From the NCBI GenBank assembly GCA_018894105.1, contig CM032131.1, positions 6,288,501-6,352,500 of the forward strand: 64,000 bases of DNA. The letters run 5' to 3'. The DNA is from Jacaranda mimosifolia (Eukaryota; Streptophyta; Magnoliopsida; Lamiales; Bignoniaceae). Positions within the stretch are counted from its first letter, which is position 1, and the number at the start of each line of letters is the position of its first letter. Under the pieces are notes generated by a model that worked only from the letters and a program-made list of their open reading frames with translations, did not search any database and was not told where the DNA came from. Positions 47,222 to 60,254 of this stretch are shown in pieces. The position numbers and the translations under genes are program-made.

Positions 47222-48882
47222 ACTACATATTTTCTCATTATATATGAAATCCACATGATTTTACTTTTAATGTGTTGTTCCTTTATTGCTTTTACACTGT
47301 ATGATTGTTTTCAAATGGGAAATGTTATTAGAGTTGAGAGCAACACCACATCAAATTATAGGATTAAAGGTGCAGGGTTATATCTAGAGAGATGAGGAGG
47401 AGAAATTATTCCTTTTCTACTTGTTAGAGGCAACATCTCTATCACCACCGAATGAAGACAAATTTTCAAATTTGTACTAGATGAGGTTTAAGGATGTCTA
47501 CATAGGACTTCAAACGTGAATTTTCAATAGATATGTTGATATGTAAATTTAAAAACCTGCATCGAGTGTATGAGATATTCTCAAGGTTGACAACCAAAGA
47601 AGGCATTGACACCTTCATTACCATATGCATAGTGCATGTGCTTATTGCAATGCGATGCAATCTTTGATGAATAATTATTTATGTTTATAATATGCAATCA
47701 TTTATAACTCATTTGATTAGAATACACCATTGTGTTTCATTTATTTTTCTAGAATGTTTTGCACTAATCTTTCATTCTTTTTATGCTACTTGTACGTGGT
47801 TAACATTGAGGATTATCATGAAGAATGTCTTAAACTAGCTGACAATAAGAACATTGTTCTTGTGCGATGAGCCTATCAATGTGTCACCATTGAAGACTCC
47901 ATCTGTTGAACTTGAAATGCTAAAGATAGCTCCATCAAATCCAATATTAGTTTCGAATAATTTTGTTGATGTCTCACCTCCACCTAACACTTGATGAAGG
48001 CAAGTTATTAATATTCCTTCATCCAACACTTTACAAGTATCGACCTACTTTTTAAGTGCTTACCTACAACCAACTATCGCGTGCTTGCTTGACTGCACCA
48101 AACAACTCCAAGTGTCCATAGTTATACAGACAAAAACAATGAATAAAGCACAATAATGTGTCATGAGATTTGGCTAGTTTGGGATGAAAAAATTGAATCA
48201 TTAGATGGTGATGAAACTGATTGTCTATGGGATGTACTTTGAATACTTGAACACACTTGAAATTGTGATTTTTTTTTATCTTTCTCTGGAATACTTTTAA
48301 CTTGCCTAACATTTGTCATTTCCCTCCCATGATTTGTATGCAGATGGCTGTATTTGCAATACTTTTGTTAATTGAAATAGGTTTTGGCATGGCATTTGTA
48401 AATTGAATTGCAAGTTTTGATACTTTAATAAATATTGTAAGTTTAATGTAGCTGGAGTTAACTTGTTAACTATTGATTATGAATCATGTGGATTAAACGA
48501 GAGTACATAGCTAATTTTTTTATGTTAATGTGTTGGAATATTTGGTAGGTTTTAGAATAACGTGATATCAGAATTCAGTTGTTTCAATTGTGTGCTCATT
48601 GCAATCATAATTATCAACTAGGTTTTGCTTAAATAGTCATAATGATACTAAAAAATTGCAGCTTAAATGTGCAAAAGCTAAAATTTCGCCAAAATCATAT
48701 CAATAGCAAGCAAATTTATTCTAAAACATTTGGTTAGGTAATAGTATATGAGCCAAAAATGTTATTATTATATTATCAATCAAAACTCATCATCCAACTA
48801 ATATTTTCGAAATGTACAACTTTTAATCTAGAAATACACCTATAACTAAACACATTTTCATTTCTAGGCCTATAATAATCGT
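47222..48882. other. Harbinger 3' region, nothing recognised
   Basis: No gene, RNA or repeat identified. The minus-strand frames at 47466-47660, 47835-48029 and 48064-48312 lack recognisable motifs. Confidence 0.35.
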
Positions 48883-48887
48883 TACTT

Positions 48888-51089
48888 TGAAAGAAGGTGT
48901 AAGCCAAGGATCCAATTTAAAAATAATTAAAAACTAAAATCAAACTTGATTACACCTTTCCAAGGATCTAATTTATGTCAGAAAATTGCCTAGAAAGCAA
49001 AATCCAACCAAAGAGATGAAGACTTGCTTGACTCCTTCAAAGCATTCTCCCCTAGCGCAGTAGCTCATAGGCAACTTTTGCCCGATCAAATCACATCGAA
49101 ATTAGCTAAAATTTGGGCAAGAGATCACGAACATCTTAATGAACCTTTAGTAGAAAAATTAGCCAAACAAGAAAATCGAAAGCCACTCCAAAAATGTGCC
49201 CAATTTACTGCCCAAACAGAGGATCTCCAAAAGGCAAGCAATCCAAGTGTTTTATCTCTAATGACAAGATCCACACACCAATGGATAATCCAAATCTCTT
49301 CTATGTTATCTGAAAAATAAAGAAGAGATGAAGGTATGATGAGCCAAATTTTGGAGGTAGGAGATAAAGAAAAATGTAAAGCTTTAACACATGATGCAAC
49401 ACATATAAAATTGGAAGGAAATGGAGAATCTAACAATTAGATCTAGATTGCTTATGTAATTCACATATGATGGCAGGCTAACCCTCTATATCTATATATA
49501 GATGGATGGAAGGTGTGATGCTTAGGTGGCATCACCCTATACTCAAGGTTGGCGCCACTTGCTTGCCAACTTGCAAGCAAGTTGCATGTGAATTTAATAT
49601 GTATTTGAATTTTATTTGGAATCTTTATTTCATTTCATGAAAGGTCATCCAAATAAATTCTAATGCACTTCAAATGGACTCTTAATTTGAATATTTTCTT
49701 CAAAATTAATTCTTCATTTTAATTAAATTAAATATTTTAATTTAATTAATTAACCTTTGACTTAACTCTTTAAGCTAGTTATAGTTAATTTAACTCCTTA
49801 AGTTGACCAATTGATAGTCATGCGGCACCAATTAAATTAAATCCTTAGATTATTTAGATCAACTTAACAATTAAATTGATCAAGCCAAAATGACCAATAA
49901 TTTAGTCAACTGTCTACCTCCAAAAATTGGTCAAGGTGGCATTTTTCTAACTCTTACAAAATTCCTCTCCATCATGTAAGATTTCCAATTGGCTTCCGTG
50001 TGTGACAGATTAGGTTCTACCATTTATTGGACATGAGTACACAACTCTTCTGATTTATAGAATATCATATATTTACATTAGTCTAAACTTCTTTAACTTA
50101 ATAACTCAATTCAATTAATCTCATTAATTGAAGAGTACCCAATCTCCATGGTCAATGTCTAACCTCAAGCCTATGGAGCCCATCTAATTGGCTGAAATAA
50201 ATGCTTTTGGAGAACAATTCTAGCTCTACGCTTACGATGCAAATACGGTCTTTCCATCTCCTATCCCAAAAGAGGCCTGTGGCAAGATATTTTTTAGCTC
50301 CCTAATAGCCTCGTTGTATGTTTCTCTTCCTAGTGTTCGATTCCTCTTTATGGCCTAATCTTTGAAAAACTCATTTTCTAAATTGTTATGCTATCTTGCG
50401 CAAGGATTTTGTAAAATCGATCATTATATAATTCATAGGAGATATCATTGCCCTTCGCAGCGACGAGGAGTCAGATCCCATCTTGGATCTCACAAACCTT
50501 CATATCTAAGTAGCTCATACACAACCTCAACCCAAGAGACTCGCTGCATGGTCAAGGAAGAGTCAAAGCATGAGGACCTAAACATGAGGTTACCATGGAT
50601 CCTCAAGTCAAAGGACTAATTATATACACTAACATAAGCTGGAGAACATGCCACTATCGACTTGCCACTATGGCTATCTAGTGGATTCTTCGGGCGAGCC
50701 TTCAATGAACTTGCTCTCTAACAAGTACCTACTAACATGCACCCATGCCTCATATGGATTGCTCATGAAATGGAGCAATATCCAACGCTTGGATTTATAC
50801 ATCATTAGTGCAAGTCTATTCGGATCTTAAATGCCTTGTCTCATAAGATCCCATGAGTTGGAAGATTTAAGATCACGACCATGTAAGACTTGTTTTATGA
50901 TCACTACTCAATGTGTGACCAAGTTCCGTAGTCTTGTGTGATTTAAGGGTTTTAACCAAATGCTAGTGAAATGATATAACCATAACATAAAGATGACCTT
51001 GTATAATGAATATCACTTAATCGAGATAGTATTTTAAGTGAAATAGTTTACATGCCAATCTAATTGGCTTGCGGGGAACTATTTCAAAA
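48888..51089 (-). repeat. 3' LTR of Copia-4
   Basis: 2202 bp. On the minus strand the start is TTTTGAAATAGTTCCCCGC (TGTTGGAATAGTGCCCCGC in relatives), with end TTTCA at 48888. A TATA-rich stretch lies at 49486-49502. Confidence 0.87.
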
Positions 51090-51100
51090 ATCTCCCACTT
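51090..51100 (-). promoter_or_regulatory. Polypurine tract, Copia-4
   Basis: AAGTGGGAGAT on the minus strand, identical to the tract of Copia-3, directly before the 3' LTR. Confidence 0.8.
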
Positions 51101-51109
51101 GCCTTAAAG

Positions 51110-54100
51110 CCATTGACCCATAGACTTAAGGCCCATCCTCTCAAGATGTCCTTCGAAGACCTTTTGCATTTAGGGGTTAATACAATGGTTTTGCTATATT
51201 CTCTTATGGGGCAATAGTTTCCACTCAAATGTTGCCTCTATCAATCGATATCATATATCAAATGATAATGCATTTGTCTATGTTTAGATCAATAATGAGA
51301 TTTTGGGTCAAGTCCAAAGTTGTCTTCAAAAGACAACCATAGGTTCTTGCACGCTAGGCACTATATCCAACTTTTGGATAAAGTTTCTAGCCAAACATCT
51401 TCCTTTACGATTTCCAAAACCACAATGTATTCTGCCTCTATGGTTGAATCGGCCGTGGTGTCTAGTTTGGAACTCTTCCAACTCACTGCACCACCATTGA
51501 GATAAAAGATGAATCCAAAAGTGGATTTTAGGTCATCTACATCGGATTGGAAACTAGAATCAGAAAATCCCTCAGGTTTCAATTTTCCATTGCCGTATAC
51601 CAAAAATAAATCATAAGTTCTTCTCAAGTACTAAAGGATTGTTTTAGTGACCATCTAGTGACATTCACAAAGGTCGAATTGAAAGCCACTCGTAACATTT
51701 AAAGCGTGTTCAACATCTGGCCTTGTACAGTGAACTATATACATTATGCTCCAATGACGGACGCATAAGATATGTCGGACATCTTACATCTCTCTTTCTC
51801 TATCTTCGGGGCCATAAACTTGGAGAGACGAAGACCGTATCCTATGGGGAGAAATACCTTCTTAGATTTTTCCATACTAAACATCTTTAGTATCTTGTCA
51901 GTGTAAATAATTTAGGAAAGCCCTAGCATCTTCCTCGATCTATCTCTGTAGATACATATTCCTAATACTTAGGATGCTTCTCCTAAATTCTTCATGGAGA
52001 ATTGTCTAGATAACCATGCTTTAGTACACTCTAACATTGCTCTTTCATTCCCAATGAGAAGAATTTCATCAACATAAAGCACAATAAATTGTATACTATT
52101 CCCACTAGCCTTCTTGTACACACAAGGTTTATACACATTTTTGACAAAGCCAAACGATTTGGCTGTCTTATTAAAACGTATGTACCAAATTCAGGATACC
52201 TGTTTAAGTTCTTAAATGAATCTCTTGAGTTTGAAAAACTTTTGCTTACTCTCTTTGGATGTAAAATCTTGTGGTTGCTCTATATAGATTTCTTCTTCAA
52301 TGTTTCCATTGAGGAAAGCAGTTTTCACATTCATTTGCCATATCTCATAGTCACAATATGGGGCTATGGCAAGTAAAATCCAAATAGACTTGGCATTGCG
52401 ACCAGTGAAAAGGTTTTCTCGAAATCAATACTGGGTCTTTGAGTGTAAACCTTTGCCACTAGTTGTGCCTTAAAGGCTATTGCCTCTTCATCAACTCCTA
52501 GCTTTCGCTTATTGATTCGCTTGCAACTAATGGGTACTATACCCTTCGGTGGATCTACCAAAGTCCATATTTTGTTGGAGTACATAGAGTGCATTTCAAA
52601 TTTCATAATGTTAAGCCAATGTCTCAAGTCCATGTCGAACATAGCTTTCTTAAATGTCTTTGGATCGCTATTCGATTGGCCTGTCTCATAAAGGAATTCA
52701 AACATTTTGAGTTGCTTCTTGATTTGGTCCAACCTTCTTAGAGGTTTTATGTAAGGCTCTTGATGCTTACTTGTTTCCACCGCTTGTAGGATTTGATGAT
52801 CATCTTGAACTTCATCAAGTTCAACAACAATGCATTTCTATCCAACGGAAATTTCTTTTCTAAAAAGTGTGCGTTCCTTGAAACAAACACCTTTTTGTTC
52901 TAAGGGATTATAAAAATAATAACCCAAAGACTCTCATAGGTATCCCATAAACTTGCACAAGATGGATCTACTATCCAACTTGTCTTCTATTAGCTGCTTG
53001 ATGTAAGTAGGAGACCCCCAAACTCTTAGAAATAGTAAGAAGATGTTCTCCCATACAATATCTCATGTGGTGTTTTTGGCACCGACTTTGAGGGTACTAT
53101 ATTTAGTAGCCTCACCGCTGTTAGTAAGGCATATTCCTAAAATGATATTGGCACATCGAAAAAGCTCATCATGGAACATACCATGTCCAATAAGGTATAG
53201 TTTCTCCTCTCAGCTACTCTATTGTGTTGGCGTGTGCAGGGTGGAATCTATTGAGAAAGAATCTCATTCTCCTTTAGATAATCTAAGAATTCGGCACTTA
53301 AGTATTCTCTTCCTTGATTCAATCGAAGGGCTTTAATACTTAGTCCCTTTTACTTTGGTACTTCATTCCTATACTCTTTGAACTTTTCAAAGGCTTCGAA
53401 CTTGTACTTCATAAGATACACATGTCCGAACCAAGTATGATCATCAGTGAAGGTAATGAAGTAGGAATAGTCTCTTCTCACACTAACTCTTAGTAGGCCA
53501 CAAACATCCATATGGATCAAATCCAAAGGACTTGTGGTTCGCTCTGTTTGTCCCACAAAAGAAGCCTTGGTCATTTTTTTGTTTAAACATGACTCACAAG
53601 TAGGAAGATCCTCAATGCCACTAACATTTAGTGCTTTGAGAGCTTCTAACTTTTTCATCCTATTTTTAGAAATATGTCTAAGTTTTGCATGCCACTAGGT
53701 GGCATCTTCTTGGTTATCTAATTTTCTTTTACTTGATTGAATATGCATCAGTGATGTTTGAGAATCTAAAATATATAATTCTTTGTTAAGTGTACCATGA
53801 GAAACTAAATAACTCATTCTTTAATGCCTTCAATCTCCAATTTGATGTAGAAGGATCAAATCCTTCGCTATCCAAAACGGGAATTGAAATAATGTTCTCA
53901 ACAATATATGGTACGTAATAACAAGGTTCAATACAAGTATGGAGTTCCTTAAGTCTAACTTATTATATGCCTTCGACGTTGGCCACAACTTTTGCTCCTT
54001 TGCCAAAGCGGTATATCATATCTCCATCACTTAGTTTTATTTTCTTTCTATTCTTTGTAACAAATTACAAAGATAAGAACCACATGCAATATCATATATC

Positions 54101-54330
54101 CATGAGGCAGAAATGATCCTAAATGAACTTCAATAATGTACATACCATTCTCAAGGGTTTCAAGGTATTTCTTGCAATACCGCTTCCAATGGCCTTTCTT
54201 GCCAAAGTAGAAACAAGTAATATCGAGTACATCCTCTATAATATTCTTGACTCATCCGGATGTCTTTAATGTTTTCTTCCCCTTGTAAGAAGAACTTTTC
54301 TTTCCTTTTACATCCCTTTATAGTAGCCCC
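51110..54330 (-). pseudogene. Copia-4 pol relic
   Basis: A zinc-knuckle remnant CFYFGKKGHWKRYCKKY is at about 54166-54222, its second cysteine changed to Phe. The GAG-pre-integrase/integrase start is well kept at 53350-53658 (LPTCESCLNKKMTKASFVGQ, LDLIHMDVCGLLRVS, YFITFTDDHTWFGHVYLMKY). Integrase continues to about 53040. RT is at about 51850-52780 (NKIWTLVDPPKGIVPISCK, TQRPSIDFEKTFSLVAM), with the catalytic box altered to YVDE (52065-52076). RNase H is at 51361-51627 (FQSDVDDLKSTFGFIFYLNG, TTADSTIEAEYIV). It is broken by numerous stops and frameshifts. Confidence 0.87.
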
Positions 54331-54812
54331 AGGGCCCATAGACTTGAAGAAGGAGGAAGCAAGCAATAATGGTATGCCCTTGTCATGGTAGTCTCCCTCT
54401 AGATCAATACTTTGATCAATAAAATTCACAAGGGTGTGAGGATCAAATCCTCATGGAGAGCATTGTTCATCACTTGAAAAATCTCATTTGATAACATGAA
54501 ATTCCCATACCTTGTTTGCTTTACAACTCTTGTAAACTTGAACCAAGGTACTATTTATGTGTCCATGAGATTTTTTTGAAGTTTGTAGATGCCATCATGA
54601 GACTATAGGATAGGATGATCCTTAACCTAATTTGTGAACATTTCACATGTCTCTTGATCTACATTAATCCCCATGGGATTAGGAGCACCATGTTATAGGA
54701 TATTTATCCCTTTTTTGGAATCTAGAATGATTTTGAGGTTTAGTCAAACATGGAAGTTAGGCCCGGTTGGTTTATTGATTTCCAAAATAACGTTGAGTGG
54801 ATTTTTAGCCAT
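54331..54812 (-). pseudogene. Copia-4 gag relic
   Basis: ATG at 54812 opens MAKNPLNVILEINKP, the same start as the gag relics at 8257 and 32890. Later fragments recall the Gag blocks around YE..HLHLQELY and SVHDHGL but are heavily damaged and shortened; the region 54420-54600 shows several deletions relative to Copia-1. Confidence 0.75.
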
Positions 54813-56683
54813 TCTTGAGATTTCGCAAATCATCAAAGGCAAAAAAGAGAAGATAAGCATGTGTTTGAATGTTGATATTTGAAAATATGTTTATGGTCTT
54901 TTAAGTATGTTTTTCTCCTACTATTTTATCAAATTCTTCACCCCCTACAAAAATTTGGGAAATCATACTTCTTATTGAGAATCAAGACCCTAAGGACTTG
55001 TAAGTGGACCCCCCTCTGTGACTGTGTGCCATCCACAAACAATCGAAAGGTTTGCAACTTTTGCTAATTACATTTCATGCAACTCTAGATATATTTTGCC
55101 TTGCTTTTTATGTAGACCTACGTGATCGTGTGTCATCTACATTACTAGGTGTTAAGTCAGACCTACCAATCAAATTTTGATTTGAGGCTGTTCCAGGACA
55201 TCCCTCGTGACCGCCAATGCATGAGAAGCCTCAAATCAAAGGTGCATCATATGCTAAGTATATGATCATAGCTTTCCACCTAACTGTGACCCCTGTGACC
55301 AAGTGCCATCACAGAAAGATGGTAGCATCGTCATGTCATATACTACTGGTAGAAGGCATTGATTAATTAAAACTCTTTTTAATTTGTATCCATTTTAACT
55401 TAATATTTTTGGAAGCACTTAGACTTTCTAAGCGGAGGGATTTTCTTGCTTGCCAAGATCTCACCAATTTATCTTCTTATTTAAGTTTTCTATATCCTAA
55501 CCATGCATCTCATATATCAATAGGATAAAAAAAGAAGCATAAATAAGTAAATATGCCCAATATGCTCCTAAGGTGGGGCATGAGCCTTAACCAAGTGGTG
55601 CACTTAGAGCCATAGGTGCATCACCTAGTTGATTGTAAGTGGGTTGAATAAATCTAGCCATTACAAAAATGTATCCCCATACATTCATGGGTCGTCATGC
55701 CTCTAATGGTATTCTTTGCTCCTTGTAATATTTACATGAGAAAGAATCCTCACTCCTAATAATTCTACTCTCATAATATTTACAAGATAGAAATTAAAGG
55801 GCATGCAAGCCCCAATTTAATGCCACCCTTTACGACAACTTGAAACAAATAAAATTAATATTGAAGGCTCTTGATCATCCCCATTGATTCATCATCCATT
55901 CAACAATTAAATGAACAATAAATAAATCAAGAATTGACATCCAATTCCAATAATTAAATTCTTATATCATAAACAATTAATTGGTCAAGAAAAAATAAGC
56001 ATAACATTTATGCATCTCATCTTTGCACCTTATTGAAGATTAAATTTAACAAGATTTTAAAAGCAATAAAAAATGTCAAACATTATTTTGAGAACTTGCA
56101 CAACACTTGTGCATCTATGTAGCATGATTTAGATCAATTTTGGCCACAAAAATAACATAAAAACTCCTCAAAACTCCTGTTTCAAAGTTTGGACTGAGTT
56201 AAGTTGTTTTTGTCTCAACTTTTGTGCACCAAAAAATTTAGGACACCTCATAAACACTAAATCACACATTATAGATGAAATTTCAGATTCAAAACACCTT
56301 TTAAAAAGGAATTTCAAGTGCTCAAACATGCTTCAAAAATCAAGTTTAAGTGAGAATCAACATTCTCCAAAAATCTCCAATAAACTCCAATCAAATTGGA
56401 TTCAAAAATAACCAAAAAACATTAAGGGAAAATATAACATGCGATATCAACATATAACATCAACTAATGCTATCAACATTAGCAACTATGAATTAAAACA
56501 TGATAAACATATGTATTAACACTTAAAACACATATTAGCATAATTTCAATTCATCAAGCAAAGGAGCCACACACATCATCATCCAAACACTCCAATCCAT
56601 AAAATGGATCAAGTATTAGGAGATCTAGATCAATCCATCACATGAATGAATCAAGCAATAATCCAAATTAAAGCATAAATTTA
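54813..56683 (-). other. Copia-4 leader
   Basis: About 1.87 kb between primer site and gag. It aligns in blocks with the Copia-1 leader (for example 55130-55380 with 8570-8820). The GC-rich island of Copia-1 and Copia-3 is replaced by AT-rich sequence at about 56100-56240. Confidence 0.65.
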
Positions 56684-56696
56684 GGCTTTGATACTA
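56684..56696 (-). promoter_or_regulatory. Primer binding site, Copia-4
   Basis: TAGTATCAAAGCC on the minus strand, two mismatches from the initiator-Met tRNA complement, 2 nt from the LTR. Confidence 0.75.
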
Positions 56697-56698
56697 CT

Positions 56699-58961
56699 TG
56701 AAATAAGGTGTAAGCCAATGATCCAATTTAAAAACAATTAAAAACTGAAACCAAACTTGATTACACCTTCCCAAGGATATCATTCATGCATATAAAGTGG
56801 ATTTAGGTCAGAAAACTACCTAGAAAGGAAAATCCAACCAAAGAGATAAAGACATGCTTGAACTCCTTCAATGCAGTCTCCCCTGGAGTAGTAGCTTGTA
56901 GGCAAGTTTTGCCCGACCCAATCACCTCAAAATCGACTAAAATTTGGATAGGAGATCAAAAACACCTTGATGAACCTTCAATACAAAAATCAGCCAAATC
57001 AGAAAATCGAAAGCCACCCCAAAAACGCCTCCAAGTTACTGCCCAAACAGAGGATCTCTAAAAGGCAAGCAATCCAAGTGTTTTACCTCTAATGAAAATA
57101 TCCAGACACAATGGACAATCTAAATCTCTTTATGTTATCTGGAAAATAAGGACGAGATGAAGGTTTTATGAGTCGAATTTTGGATGTAGGAGATGAAGAA
57201 AAATGTGAAGCTTCAAAACATGATGCAACACATACAAAATTGGAGGGAAAGGGAGAATCTAACAATTAGATCTAGATTGCTTGTGTAATTCACATGTGAT
57301 GCCGGCCAACCCTCTATATATACATATAGATGGATGGAAGGTGTGGTGCTTAGCTGGCATTGCACTATCCTCTAGGTTGGCGCCACTTGCTTACCAACTT
57401 GCAAGCAAGTTGTATGTGAATTTAATGTGCATTTGAATTTTATTTGGAATCTTCATTTCATCTTATGAAATGTCATCCAAATAAATTCTAATGCACTCCA
57501 AATGAACTCTTCATTTGAATTTTCCATCAAAAATTAATTCTTCATTTTAATTAAATTAAACACTTTAATTTAATTAATTAACTTTTGACTTAACTCTTAA
57601 ATCAATTAACTTAACTCTTTAAGCTAGTTATAGTTAACTAAACTCCTTAAGTTAACTTGGTCAATTGATAGTCATGTAGCACCAATTAAATTAACTCCTT
57701 AAATTATTTAGATCAATTTAATAATTAAATTTATTGAGCTAAAATAACCAACAATTTAGTCAATTGTCTACCTCCAAAAACTGGTTAAGGTGAAATTTTT
57801 CTAACTCTTAGAAAATTTCTCTTCATCATGTAGGATTTCTAATTGACTTTTATGTGTGACCCATTGGGTTCTACTATTCATTGGACATGGGTTCACAACT
57901 CTTGTGATTTGCAGAATATCATATATTCATATTAGTCTAAACTCTTTTAAACTTATAATGACTTCATTTAATTAATCTCATTAATTGAACAGTACCCTAT
58001 CTCCATGGTTGATGTCCAACCTCAAGCCCAGGGAGACCAACTAATTGGCCAAAATGAACGCTTTTGGAGAACCATTCTAGCTTACGCTTACCATGCAAAT
58101 AAGGTCCTTCCATCTCCTATTTCCTAAAAGAGGCCTAGGGCAAGATATTCGTCAACTCCCTAATAGCCTAGATGCTATGTTTCTATTCCCAATGTTCGAT
58201 TCCTCTTTATGATCTCATCTTTGAAAAACTCATTTTCCAAATTGTCATACTACCTTGAGCAAGAATTTTGTGGAATCGATCATTATAGAATATATAGGAG
58301 ATGCGCTCGTCCTTCACAACGATGAAGAGTCAGATCCCATCTTGAATCTCACAAACCTCCATATCTAAGTAGCTCATGCACAACTTCAACTCGAAAGACC
58401 CGCAATATGGTCAAGGAAGAGTCAAAACATGAGACCTAAACACGAGGTTAGCATAGATCCTCAGGTCAAAGGATTAATTATATGCACTAGCATAAGCTGG
58501 AGAACTTGCTACTACCAACTTGCCACTACCAACTTGCCACTATGACTATCTAGTGGATTATTCGAGTAGGCCTTCAGTGAACTTGCTGTCTAGCAAGCAC
58601 GTACTAACATGCACCCATGTCTCACATGGATTGCTCATGAAACGGAACAATATCCAACCCTTGGATTTATGCATCGTTAGTACAAGTCTATCCGGATCTT
58701 AGATGCCCTATTTCATAAAATCCTATGACTCGAAAGATTTAATATCACGACTGTGTAAGACTTGTTTCATAATCACCACCCAGTGCATGACAAAGTCCCA
58801 TAGTCTTGTGTGATCTAAGGGCTTCAACCAAATGCTAGTGAAGTAATATAAGCATAAGATAAAGATAGCCATGTATAATGAATATCATTCAATCAAGATT
58901 GTATCACAAATGAAATAGTTTACATGTCAATCTAATTGGCTTGCTGGGCACTATTCCAACA
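56699..58961 (-). repeat. 5' LTR of Copia-4
   Basis: 2263 bp, TGTTGGAATAGTGCCC at 58961 to TTTCA at 56699 (minus strand). TATA-rich promoter segment at 57313-57330. Near 58510-58540 a short ACTACCAACTTGCC-like unit is duplicated. Confidence 0.88.
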
Positions 58962-58966
58962 TACTT

Positions 58967-59087
58967 TCCAATAAATTATCCAAATATAACCTCATTTCTA
59001 TCTCCAAACCATAACTACTTTTCCAACTTTCAGAAATGCATGGAAATTGAAAATAAGAGTAGAAATAAATCCAAATAGGCTTCAAGC
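58967..59087. repeat. Right terminal inverted repeat region of the Harbinger element
   Basis: In reverse complement this region starts GAAGCCTATTTGGATTT and aligns for about 60 bp with 21141-21205 on the plus strand. The MULE transposase resumes immediately after it. Confidence 0.7.
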
Positions 59088-59090
59088 TTA

Positions 59091-60215
59091 CTCACAGAAG
59101 CAATAGGAACTATTGATAAATGGTTGGAGTTTTATTAGTGATAGATTAAAGGTATTTGTTGAGTTATTTCAACAATTAACGCCTATAGTGAATGCAGATC
59201 CTGTGCAAGACATTGATATGCCAACTTTAGAAAACTCGAATTTAAAGATAAAGTGACAAGATTTGATGTGGCTTGTTGCTACTTCTTTTCTAGAAGATAG
59301 TTTTAATCAAAATATAGAAAAATCAAGGGATTGATCAAAAGGTTTCAATTGGTTGGAAAAAATTCCTCCTCAACTATGGTGTGAGTTCAAGACGTTGTCA
59401 AGGCTTAAATGTGACGTGTTAAGTAATAATTTGTCTGAATCATATAACAACTACATCAAAGAAGCTAGAGAACAACACATTTTGATGCTGTTGAAGACTT
59501 TTTGGAGGCAATTGATGTGTAGGCATAAGAAAAAAGAGTGGATTGCAAAATCTAATTGAAATATTTGTTCTAGAATTGTTGAGAAACTGAACAAAACCAA
59601 AGATAAAGCAACGGAGCTTGAGCCATTTTTGTAGGGAGGGCTATTTGCGAGATTTTGGATGGTATAGATATATTTATAATTGATTTGAATAATCATATGC
59701 CACTTGTAGGGAGTGGGATCTCACAGGAATTCCACGTGTACATGTTGTGGGTGCTATTTTGACAGATCATACTAAAGTTTTTCACTCCATATTATTTTGT
59801 TACTCTTTACAAGCTGGCACACTATCATATTGTGTACCCTCATGTCTCCTCAAGCATATATCTATAAATGATTTGGAAGATGCATAGTCAGCTAAAATAT
59901 AACGCCACTACCCTTTACAAGACTACTTGGAAGGCCTAAAAAATTGAGAAGAAATAAGCTAATGAGAATTCTGCTGGAACACGTGTAACAAGAAGAAGAA
60001 GAATTATGTCATGTACTAATTGTGGAGAAATAGACCACAATAGAATAGGTTACAAAAGGCCTCCAACAGAGAATTTAGCTATAAGTAAAATGTGTTGGAT
60101 TACTTTCTACCATATTATTAAACATATTAGTGATTCTTATATGTTTATATTGCAAGTTGATGTAAATCAAGCTTCTACTCAAGCCTCTGGAGTGATTGAA
60201 CCCACTATTAATATA
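59091..60215 (+). pseudogene. MULE transposase, C-terminal half
   Basis: Resumes as LLTEAIGTIDK and GWSFISDRLKVFVELFQQLT (59130-59190), the block that follows KDSW... in MULE transposases. 59353-59559 reads PPQLWCEFKTLSRLKCDVLS, then NNLSESYNNYIKEAREQHIL. A SWIM-type zinc finger relic is at 59699-59780 (ATCREWDLTGIPRVHVVGAI), where two zinc ligands are changed (CTC to ATC, PC to PR). A C-terminal CCHC knuckle, CTNCGEIDHNRIGY, is at about 60012-60053 and has lost its last Cys. Stops interrupt several stretches. The gene order (core, SWIM, CCHC) is normal for MuDR-type proteins. Confidence 0.85.
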
Positions 60216-60254
60216 AGCTGAAAGGGAACGAGTTACTTCAAATAAAAAATTAGT

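Larger units (their letters stand above)
48888..58961 (-). mobile_element. Ty1/copia element, minus strand (Copia-4)
   Basis: Complete element with 5' LTR 56699-58961, primer site 56684-56696, leader, gag and pol relics, polypurine tract 51090-51100 and 3' LTR 48888-51089. It is flanked by a perfect TACTT target duplication (48883-48887, 58962-58966). It belongs to the same family as Copia-1 and Copia-3. Its LTRs differ by about 12% over the first 250 bp compared by eye, so it is old. It lies in the Harbinger 3' region, about 120 bp from that element's right end. Confidence 0.92.
21141..59087 (+). mobile_element. PIF/Harbinger element inserted in the MULE transposase
   Basis: The left end (CACTCTGTTTGTTTTTATTT) and the right end in reverse complement (AAGCCTATTTGGATTTATTT) are imperfect inverted repeats. 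Similarity extends about 60 bp inward (shared blocks TTTATTTCTA, ATTTTCA, TTTCCAT, TGAAAATT/TGAAAGTT). TTA occurs at both junctions (21138-21140 and 59088-59090) and so does CTT, so the 3-bp duplication and exact edges are uncertain by about 8 bp. It carries a Myb/SANT-like ORF1 (22533-23525) and a HARBI1-type transposase (40193-40695 plus 44490-45140), both on the plus strand and both broken. Later insertions in it are a gypsy element, a LINE, an LTR-like segment, a hAT MITE and a copia element. Confidence 0.78.
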
